DNA of 18,307 nt from NCBI GenBank assembly GCA_030740295.1, contig JASLXP010000010.1:1-18307 (forward strand), given 5' to 3'. This document shows, piece after piece, positions 11,891 through 18,307 of this stretch. A program made the translations under genes and the position numbers. Each line of letters opens with the position of its first letter. Position 1 is the first letter of the stretch. Below the pieces are notes generated by a model that was not told the DNA's origin, made no database searches, and saw nothing but the letters and a program-made list of their open reading frames with translations. Source of the DNA: Planctomycetota bacterium. Lineage in GTDB: Bacteria > Planctomycetota > PUPC01 > JACPCR01.

Positions 11891-14800
11891 TCATTTCCTA
11901 CTGTCTTGTTCCACTGCGACGTTGTCCAGGAGAAATTCTCCCTGCTGGACGTACTGCTGTGCGACGAACTCCGGCGGCAGCAAGGCGAAGACGATGAATG
12001 GTGTGTCGTAGCCCAGGGTCCAACCTCCCTCGAAATGTTGCCATTCTTCGGTGAGGGTTACGGGTTTCATTCCGCTGCCGCCCATGAGACGGCGTGCGGT
12101 GAGCCGGCGTGCGCCGGAGATGGTACGGGCGTCGAAGCTGACTTTAATTTTCGCTCCTTTCGGCGCAGGCTTGCCGAAGCGCGCGACTGCGCCTGTGGTC
12201 CAGCAGGCGTATCCTTTGCCCATCTTACGCAGGCGAACGTGGAGACAGCCCTCTGGGTCGCCTACTCCGTCCGACTTCTCGAAGGCCAGCATCTCGGGGT
12301 CCTTCTCAGATTTCGATTGCCCGTCGATCACACGAATCCTGGAAGGTTGCCATCCATCGATGCCGTCTGTGAAATTGCCGTTCTTCACAATGTTCGATTG
12401 GGTCGATGCCTTTGAGATCGCCAGCAGGTTATGTCTGTCCCCAGAGCGAGTCTCACGATCACTCCTCACTTTCGGCCTTGCCTGGGCTTCCTCTCTGGTC
12501 ATCGGCAGCACGTCCAACACTTCGCCGGCCCTGACGATGACTTTCCTCGTTTTGAACGGAAAATCGGGAAGGTCCATCGTGTTCGTCAGCGTGACGGTCA
12601 GATCCTGATCCGTTGGGTTGTTGACCTGAAGACTGTAGTGTCCGCCGTAGAACCACTCGCCGTGCTTGCGAGCCGGGTATTTCTTGTCACCAAGGATGGT
12701 GAGCACAATGACCGCGTTCGGGTCATCCGCGATGACGGGATGGCCGATGGCCGCGTGCGTCAGGTCGTGGTAATCGGGATCGAAGCGGGCATAACCGATG
12801 CCTTCGTAAACACCGACAGGGCGGGCCTGATTGCGGAGTTTGTCGTAGCAGTAGGCGCTCCAGCGGTCGTTCAGCCCCATGACGCGTACTGGCAAGGTCA
12901 GTCGCAGGTTATCGTCTGGTCTCGGCAGTGTGAATTCTACTGCGCCGTCTTTGGCCTGGAGATCGCAGAAGCCTACGGTCACGGGAAGCTGCCTGCCGCG
13001 GCTCAGTTTCAGCTTATAGCCGGGCTTGCCTCGCAGTCCGAGGTAGTCGGCGATCCTGTCGTAACGGGCGGCGCTTGTGTTTTTGGGAACTGTCCCGCCG
13101 ATGCCGAGGAGCTTGAGGGTTAGCTTCTCTCCTGCTTTGACCTTGCGGCCTCTGACATCTGCGAAGAACAGGATTCCGCCGTGCTGTGCTTTCATGCTCA
13201 GGGGCGTGTCGCCGACGTTGTATTGCACCCGCGTGGCCGCGCCGCTTTCCGAACCGTAAACAGCGTAGTACCCGCCGCGCTCGATTCTGATGGGGCGGTC
13301 GGGGTTCTCCAGGAACGGTTTAAGGCGGTGGTAGTAAGCGTCAGGGCCGGCCGACAGGTTGATTACCACCGGGTAGTCCTTCGCGTTTCGGCAGAGAGCC
13401 ACCAGCATCTTGTTGCCGCGTATGTTGCCGTACTTGCCGTAAGCAATGCTTCCGGCCGGGACGCTATCCAGAACTTGATCCCTCTTGAAGCGAAATTCGG
13501 TGATGTTCAGGCCGGGAGTCACGTCGCCGGTGTTGCCGATGCCGAAGACGCTCGGATTGTACGGGTTCGCTCGACCGAAGTGCCCTCGGAAGGAGACGTA
13601 AGTCTGGTGATAGTCGAACAGGTCGTTTTCAACGAGGGGCCCGTAAGTTCCCCAGACGCTCCAGAGCTTTTCGCTTTTCGGAAAGTACATCGAGCAGGTG
13701 TTAAGGTAGACCCCGGCGTCTTCGGAGACCAGACTCTGGAGCGGGCGGTTGGCTGTGCGGGCAATCTCGAACTCACCGGCCGAAGACACGAAGGTGCGGG
13801 CTTCTTTGGAGCCGATGCTGCCCGGAGATGCATACAGGTTGAAGCTGTCCTGTCCCTTGGAAACGAAGTTGATCCCCTGCTCGCCGTAGCAACCGAAGAA
13901 GTAGAGCGGGCCGTGCTTGAGAGCGCCGTTGATGCGATCTCCGCACCAGTAGTGCATGTGTCCGTGGTTGCGGTCGAATTGCTCGCCGGTGATGGCCACG
14001 CCGCCGTTGACGTCCCGCACCTCCAGGATCAGATTCTTCTGCTGGTTGTGATTGAGCTCGAAAGTCTTCTCGTATTCCTTCGCACCGTTGGGCAGGATGC
14101 GCATGGCGAGCGCCAACCCGTCCCAGATCTTGATCTCGTGCAGGCCGGACTCGCTGGTGACTTTCAGATGGACCGGGAAGCGATAGTTCGGCGTGATGAA
14201 GCTCTCCGCATGTCCCACGTAATCCCGGTTCAGGCAGCTCCAGTCCACAATCTTCGGCCCGTTTGATACGAAAACGTAGGGCGACATGAGGTAGTCGTAT
14301 TTGAGCCCGCCGTACTGCTGGTCGATTTCATCGAGCTCAGGGGCACGGACACAGGTGAGCATCTGTCTGCCTTTTGCCGCCTCGGTCAGCTTCTGAGGGG
14401 AACTGACCAGGCTGATGGAGTAGGGGTGGATGTTGCAGCCGGAGTTGTTCACTTCGAGGAGGTCTGCGAAGTTTTTTTCCATGCCGTCCACCAGATCTCC
14501 GTCCCTGTAATGGAACAGCCCGACCGCACTGTAAAGCTTCAGATTCCACATCCGGGTGATGTCTGACGAAGGCAAGTCGAAGTACCCGATCATGTTGCAG
14601 TGCGCGATCCTGCCACCCAACACCCAGCCCAGGTGCGGCAGGCCGCCGCTGTCTTTCCGCGCAGCCATGTTGAGCATCTTGCCGTCTTCGGTCAGCAGGC
14701 GTTTGCCGGGCCACGGAATCCCGCCCTTGTTGCGCCCGAAGAGGAACAGGTGATGGCCGCGGTTATCGCGCACGCGGAATCCGGGCAGTAACAGAATCGT

Positions 14801-16150
14801 CTCATCGCTCTGGGCCGCGCAGTCCTTCTTCAACTGCTCGAAGTTCGTTTCAGTCAGGTTGGCAAAATCTTCGAGGAAAACGACGTAGTCCAGGCCCGCG
14901 GATTTGGCGGATGCTTTGTACTCGGCCACGGTTCCCTTCCCGCCGGAGTACTTGGTCTGCGCGCCGATGATGCCTTTGAAAACCGGCCAGTCGCGAAAGC
15001 CTGCGGTCTTCGTCAGGGTCAAGCCGCGCATGTGGTCGATCTGGATCTTGGAGTCCCAGTCCACCACCGGCGAGGGCGGCGCGACCGGCTCTTCCAGCTT
15101 CGCCAGTTCCTGCACGTAACCGCCCAGCTTGCCTTCCTCCGCGCTCGGTTCAGCCAGCCAGCGAATGGTATTCATGAGGAGTTTGAGGAAGTCGCTCTTC
15201 CGGCCATCGAATCCTGCTGCCAGGTTGTAGCCGCCCTTGAGCTCTTCTTGATCCCCGCCCTTGTTGTGGTGCATGCCGGCAATGAAATGATACTCCGCGT
15301 TCATGGCGAAGAAGGCCATACGGCCCTTCGCGTAATCGCGCACAGCGAACAACGGCGGGGCAGAAGCGACCGTTTCAATCGAGTCCATCACCGTGCCCTT
15401 CTGATGGGGAAAATCATCCCGCACGTCGGCGCGCGTAGAAGCCGTCTCGCTGCCACGAAGCAGGACGGTCCAGTCCTCTGTCGGGCGGATGGGAAACGTT
15501 TTGACGGAACGGTGCTGGATCGCAGACTTGCCGCCGGCATGGGTATGGACATAGATGGGATACCAGACGCCCTTTACTCCGTGGGTGACGGGATGCTCCG
15601 TGACATTCTCCGTGTAGTGGTAACGGATATAGAAGTAACCCGCATAAGGCTTGACCTTCTCTTTGTCGTTTTCACGAAGCGTTTGATGCCGCAATAACCA
15701 CGCTCCAAACCCCTGGCCCCAAACTGCGGCCCAGTGGCTCCAGTGCTCTTCGGCATCCCAGTGCATCATATCCGGCGCCAGTAAGACACCGCCGCCCGAC
15801 TCCAGGTACCGCTTGAGAACCTCCGCATTACCGTGGCTGACCCCCTCGCCGACGTTTCCGCTCCCCCGCTCGTGCAGCAGCACGATGACACAGTTGTGCT
15901 TGCGTATCCGCTCCCAGGTCAGCGGCACCATCTGCTGCCCAATCCTGCCCGTGTAATCCACCTCGAAGCCCTGCTTGTAGAGGTACTTCAGCATCGGGAA
16001 GCTGACATTCCGCGGCCCCTGAGTGTAGATCAGCACCGAGGGACGCCGTGCTTCTTCTTCGGCGGTCGCTGACGCGCTGCACGCCAGAAACAGCAGTATC
16101 GAGAGCAGGCCAGGGAAGCAGGTGCGGGTGGGATTACTCAGGGGCTTCAT
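11891..16150 (-). CDS. Very large secreted multidomain protein (ThuA-like N-terminus, PHP-like domain, beta-rich core, C-terminal carbohydrate-binding-like domain)
   Basis: 1419 aa. The start at ATG 16150 leads straight into a signal peptide (hydrophobic residues ~14-27, SASATA then EEE); starting at 16225 would bury it. Residues ~35-355 resemble the ThuA-like, class I amidotransferase fold (SVLIYTQGPRNVSFPMLKYL, LESGGGVLLAPDM, KGRMAFFAMNAEYHF). Residues ~365-620 have a PHP-like layout (FKGIIGAQTKYSGGKGTVAE, AGLDYVVFLEDF, LLPGFRVRDNRGHHLFLFG), but the usual HxH metal motif is absent. A long beta-rich region follows. The last ~160 residues (NGNFTDGIDGWQ, KISVSF-like strands, FLLDNVAVEQ) look like a galactose-binding, CBM-type module. 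The 5' end overlaps the DUF4838 gene by 17 bp, and the URO-D-like gene follows 19 bp downstream. Probably a cell-surface or periplasmic protein of carbohydrate metabolism; no activity can be assigned. Confidence 0.75.
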   Translation of the reverse strand: MKPLSNPTRTCFPGLLSILLFLACSASATAEEEARRPSVLIYTQGPRNVSFPMLKYLYKQGFEVDYTGRIGQQMVPLTWERIRKHNCVIVLLHERGSGNVGEGVSHGNAEVLKRYLESGGGVLLAPDMMHWDAEEHWSHWAAVWGQGFGAWLLRHQTLRENDKEKVKPYAGYFYIRYHYTENVTEHPVTHGVKGVWYPIYVHTHAGGKSAIQHRSVKTFPIRPTEDWTVLLRGSETASTRADVRDDFPHQKGTVMDSIETVASAPPLFAVRDYAKGRMAFFAMNAEYHFIAGMHHNKGGDQEELKGGYNLAAGFDGRKSDFLKLLMNTIRWLAEPSAEEGKLGGYVQELAKLEEPVAPPSPVVDWDSKIQIDHMRGLTLTKTAGFRDWPVFKGIIGAQTKYSGGKGTVAEYKASAKSAGLDYVVFLEDFANLTETNFEQLKKDCAAQSDETILLLPGFRVRDNRGHHLFLFGRNKGGIPWPGKRLLTEDGKMLNMAARKDSGGLPHLGWVLGGRIAHCNMIGYFDLPSSDITRMWNLKLYSAVGLFHYRDGDLVDGMEKNFADLLEVNNSGCNIHPYSISLVSSPQKLTEAAKGRQMLTCVRAPELDEIDQQYGGLKYDYLMSPYVFVSNGPKIVDWSCLNRDYVGHAESFITPNYRFPVHLKVTSESGLHEIKIWDGLALAMRILPNGAKEYEKTFELNHNQQKNLILEVRDVNGGVAITGEQFDRNHGHMHYWCGDRINGALKHGPLYFFGCYGEQGINFVSKGQDSFNLYASPGSIGSKEARTFVSSAGEFEIARTANRPLQSLVSEDAGVYLNTCSMYFPKSEKLWSVWGTYGPLVENDLFDYHQTYVSFRGHFGRANPYNPSVFGIGNTGDVTPGLNITEFRFKRDQVLDSVPAGSIAYGKYGNIRGNKMLVALCRNAKDYPVVINLSAGPDAYYHRLKPFLENPDRPIRIERGGYYAVYGSESGAATRVQYNVGDTPLSMKAQHGGILFFADVRGRKVKAGEKLTLKLLGIGGTVPKNTSAARYDRIADYLGLRGKPGYKLKLSRGRQLPVTVGFCDLQAKDGAVEFTLPRPDDNLRLTLPVRVMGLNDRWSAYCYDKLRNQARPVGVYEGIGYARFDPDYHDLTHAAIGHPVIADDPNAVIVLTILGDKKYPARKHGEWFYGGHYSLQVNNPTDQDLTVTLTNTMDLPDFPFKTRKVIVRAGEVLDVLPMTREEAQARPKVRSDRETRSGDRHNLLAISKASTQSNIVKNGNFTDGIDGWQPSRIRVIDGQSKSEKDPEMLAFEKSDGVGDPEGCLHVRLRKMGKGYACWTTGAVARFGKPAPKGAKIKVSFDARTISGARRLTARRLMGGSGMKPVTLTEEWQHFEGGWTLGYDTPFIVFALLPPEFVAQQYVQQGEFLLDNVAVEQDSRK

Positions 16151-18307
16151 GTGAGTAACGCACCACCAGCTTGGGGCGTAACGTAACATCTTCCTCATAC
16201 TCGCTGGAGTGAAACGATGCGCCATACCAGAAGCCGCTGTTGTACATGTAAAGGCCGTTATTCGACAACTTGCCGCTCGCCCATTCCCGGACTGCCTTAG
16301 TCACATCCCATGTCAGCCAACCAGTCTTACCGATCGGCAGGACAAAGGCTCTCGTCGTGGCTGGATACCGAAAGTCCACCTTAGTCACGGGCCCGGATGC
16401 GATCTTGTTCTCCTCGCCCCAGAACTCCGGCAACGTCTTGGAATACTTACGGTAGGAAAAGCAGGATGCGTCTTCCCGCGGTTTGGCCTTGCCATAGTTT
16501 TCTCCGCCCCTGTTCTTTTCGGCGATGGTATAGAATGGCGTCAGCATGACGAAGGCCGAGATATAGGGTTGTTTCTCGGGCTCTTTTTTCAGGATGCGTC
16601 CTGTCTGGTAGAGCATGAGCTTTGCCGAGATGACTTTCGCACCTTCAGGCATTTGGCCGGAACCTTCTCCAAAGAGACCGTCAAATCGGATGAGGGTCGG
16701 CCGCTTCTTGCCGCCCCAGGGAACCCCGGCGATGTCAAGCCGCTGGCTGGCACTGTGATCTCGGATCAGCAAAAGGGGGTACTTCTTCCAGCCCCACAGT
16801 GAAAGATCCCGTACGCTGTCGTAGTCGTTCAGGCCGCGCTGGAACACGACTTCTCGCGTCGCGTCTTTGCCATCTTCTTCTGCGATGTTCGCTTCAGATC
16901 GCACTCCTTCGACTTCCAAGAGCGAAACACCTTTCCACATCCCTCCCTTGAGGACCGTTGCGTTGACGCGGACAGTGATCTGATTCACGTCATCGGTTAC
17001 CTGATCGGTGATGTCGAAGAAGAACGGATCCTTCCAGCCGTCGGTGTCACCGACATCACCCTCGTGTCGGCCGACTTTCTTGCCATTGACATAAACGCCG
17101 GCATCGCCGTCCACGCCCCCGAAGTAAATGACCAGGTGATGGCCCTTGCCGATCACGGGTTTGCGGAAAGGCCGACGATACCAGGCCGCGCCGTCATAGT
17201 CGGAATAGCCCTGACTCTCCCACCACTTATCAGCGTCAACCAGCTTCCACTTCTTGTCGTCGAAATTCGGCGCGAACCATTTCTGTTCCAGCCCGACATT
17301 GTCAGGGTCAGTCTGAAAGAACCAGTTCTTGTCATGATTCTGAATCACACTGGGGCTTTTGAAGCGAACATACAGCGCTGCCGTCTTCTCTACTGACGCA
17401 GTAAGCTCTTCGATGAATCTCAGGGGAGCTGATGCGGGAGCGTTCTCGAAGACAGAACCGTCCGGATGTTTGAGGAAGAGCGTCTTCAGTTTGACGGCTG
17501 CTGCCTTGGCTTCGGCAATCTTTCCGGCGTTCTTGAGGCCATTGAATTTCTTGAACAGTCGGACGTAGTCGTATCCGGACTGCATACCGTAGAGACGCTT
17601 CTCGTAGAGTTCCTGTCCCTTGACCGCGGCTTGTGCCTCGGCCATCAGCTTCCCCATTTTTTGCAAAAGGTCTGCCCCATACAGCTTCACGACATAGCCT
17701 CCGCCCTGGCCAAACCAGGGTCCTTTCAAGGCCGCTTTTTCCAGCATTGTGTGGTACGTGTACATGGGCACTGCGGCCGGTCCATAGTAGTTGCGGCAGT
17801 ACAGGTCGATCTCCTTGTCAAGATCCAGGTCAGGATTCCAGAGCAGTCTGGCGCACATGTAGATGTTGATTCCCTGCGCCCCCCAGTGCATCCCGTTGCC
17901 GCTGTCGACGTGGACCAGTTCGATGTCGAGGCCCCGGTAAGTGCGGAACCGATCCTGCATGACGTTGAGGACCGGTAAGGGCCCTGCCCACTGGTACCCA
18001 AAGAGATAGCTGTAAACGCCGAGTTTCTTGCTCTTACTCCGCCAGCCCTTGAGCAGTTTCATGTACTTCGCATTTGGCCCGGACGATGGGTCCGCCAGTA
18101 GACGCGAATAGTCGTTGTAGCCGGAATAACCGGCGACGGTCACGCGGATATTGGGGTGGACGTTAACGAGGGTGGGAAACTTGGTATGTTGGTTGTACGC
18201 GTAAGTGCTGGCCTTAAGATCGGGAACTTCCTTCACCGCACGGTCCAGGACGATGTTGTTGAACCGGTGCACGCGGCTGGACATGGAAACGCCTGACACG
18301 GCCTTGG
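16134..18307 (-). CDS. DUF4838 glycosidase-like protein with jelly-roll and DNRLRE domains (5' end outside window)
   Basis: The frame is open to the right edge, giving over 720 residues of a longer protein. The first ~200 visible residues follow DUF4838 (MSSRVHRFNNIVLDRAVKEV, VTVAGYSGYNDYSRL, GINIYMCARLLWNPDLDLD, IDLYCRNYYGPAAVPM), but start after the usual Cys-rich motif. A helical segment follows (to ~300). Residues ~310-470 form a galactose-binding jelly roll (SDYDGAAWYRRPF, GVDGDAGVYVNGKKVG, NQITVRVN). The C-terminal ~230 residues end like a DNRLRE domain (TGWLTWDVTKAVREWASG, LRPKLVVRY). No key residue is visibly lost. The stop lies 17 bp inside the 1419-aa gene, implying an operon and coupled translation. 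The protein is probably exported and may bind or cleave a complex glycan. It is the intact counterpart of the truncated DUF4838 remnant at 3481-4977. Confidence 0.8.
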   Translation of the reverse strand, partial: KAVSGVSMSSRVHRFNNIVLDRAVKEVPDLKASTYAYNQHTKFPTLVNVHPNIRVTVAGYSGYNDYSRLLADPSSGPNAKYMKLLKGWRSKSKKLGVYSYLFGYQWAGPLPVLNVMQDRFRTYRGLDIELVHVDSGNGMHWGAQGINIYMCARLLWNPDLDLDKEIDLYCRNYYGPAAVPMYTYHTMLEKAALKGPWFGQGGGYVVKLYGADLLQKMGKLMAEAQAAVKGQELYEKRLYGMQSGYDYVRLFKKFNGLKNAGKIAEAKAAAVKLKTLFLKHPDGSVFENAPASAPLRFIEELTASVEKTAALYVRFKSPSVIQNHDKNWFFQTDPDNVGLEQKWFAPNFDDKKWKLVDADKWWESQGYSDYDGAAWYRRPFRKPVIGKGHHLVIYFGGVDGDAGVYVNGKKVGRHEGDVGDTDGWKDPFFFDITDQVTDDVNQITVRVNATVLKGGMWKGVSLLEVEGVRSEANIAEEDGKDATREVVFQRGLNDYDSVRDLSLWGWKKYPLLLIRDHSASQRLDIAGVPWGGKKRPTLIRFDGLFGEGSGQMPEGAKVISAKLMLYQTGRILKKEPEKQPYISAFVMLTPFYTIAEKNRGGENYGKAKPREDASCFSYRKYSKTLPEFWGEENKIASGPVTKVDFRYPATTRAFVLPIGKTGWLTWDVTKAVREWASGKLSNNGLYMYNSGFWYGASFHSSEYEEDVTLRPKLVVRYSHEAPE

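Noticed and set aside
1..18307. CRISPR arrays, tRNA, rRNA or insertion sequences
   Set aside because: No regularly spaced repeats, tRNA or rRNA-like stretches, transposase motifs or terminal inverted repeats were seen on reading.

Overview
The window looks like a gene-rich stretch of a GC-rich bacterial genome with the flavour of the PVC group or a similar polymer-degrading lineage (Planctomycetota, Lentisphaerota/Kiritimatiellota, Hydrogenedentota, Armatimonadota). This is inference from gene content: a formylglycine-type sulfatase remnant, a HzsA-related multiheme protein, a DUF5703 protein, several DUF4838-type glycosidase-like proteins with jelly-roll domains, ThuA-like (amidotransferase-fold) N-termini, and a divergent URO-D-fold protein. 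There is no rRNA, tRNA or other phylogenetic marker in view, so the phylum is not fixed.

Left part (1-5.4 kb). On the plus strand there is a sulfatase fragment lacking its middle and C-terminal end, then an apparently intact 836-aa secreted HzsA-related protein with three CxxCH haem motifs. Its first propeller carries two in-frame copies of a short repeat-like insert. Next comes a chimera in which the N-terminal ~158 residues of a DUF5703 protein run out of frame into the middle and C-terminus of a DUF4838/jelly-roll protein. That remnant converges tail-to-tail with the broken C-terminus of a minus-strand glycosidase-like gene. This part carries most of the visible damage.

Middle (5.4-10.7 kb). 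On the minus strand are a secreted 978-aa glycosidase-like protein, cut short by a 7-bp tandem duplication that separates it from its jelly-roll domain, and a six-bladed Kelch-like propeller preceded by a possible 47-aa ORF. A plus-strand antitoxin/MazF-PemK toxin pair interrupts the minus-strand run, next to a stretch with a doubtful gene remnant.

Right part (10.7-18.3 kb). A tight minus-strand operon is transcribed from the right edge: a DUF4838/jelly-roll/DNRLRE protein (5' end outside the window), a 1419-aa secreted multidomain protein (17-bp overlap), and a divergent URO-D-fold protein (19-bp gap, Shine-Dalgarno abutting the upstream stop). The exported proteins suggest a carbohydrate-scavenging locus, possibly for sulfated or otherwise decorated glycans. 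The substrate cannot be read from the sequence.

The most unusual signals are the two short repeat inserts at equivalent Asp-Gly turns of the HzsA-related propeller, the 7-bp duplication that disrupts an otherwise continuous ~1115-aa frame, and the DUF5703::DUF4838 junction.
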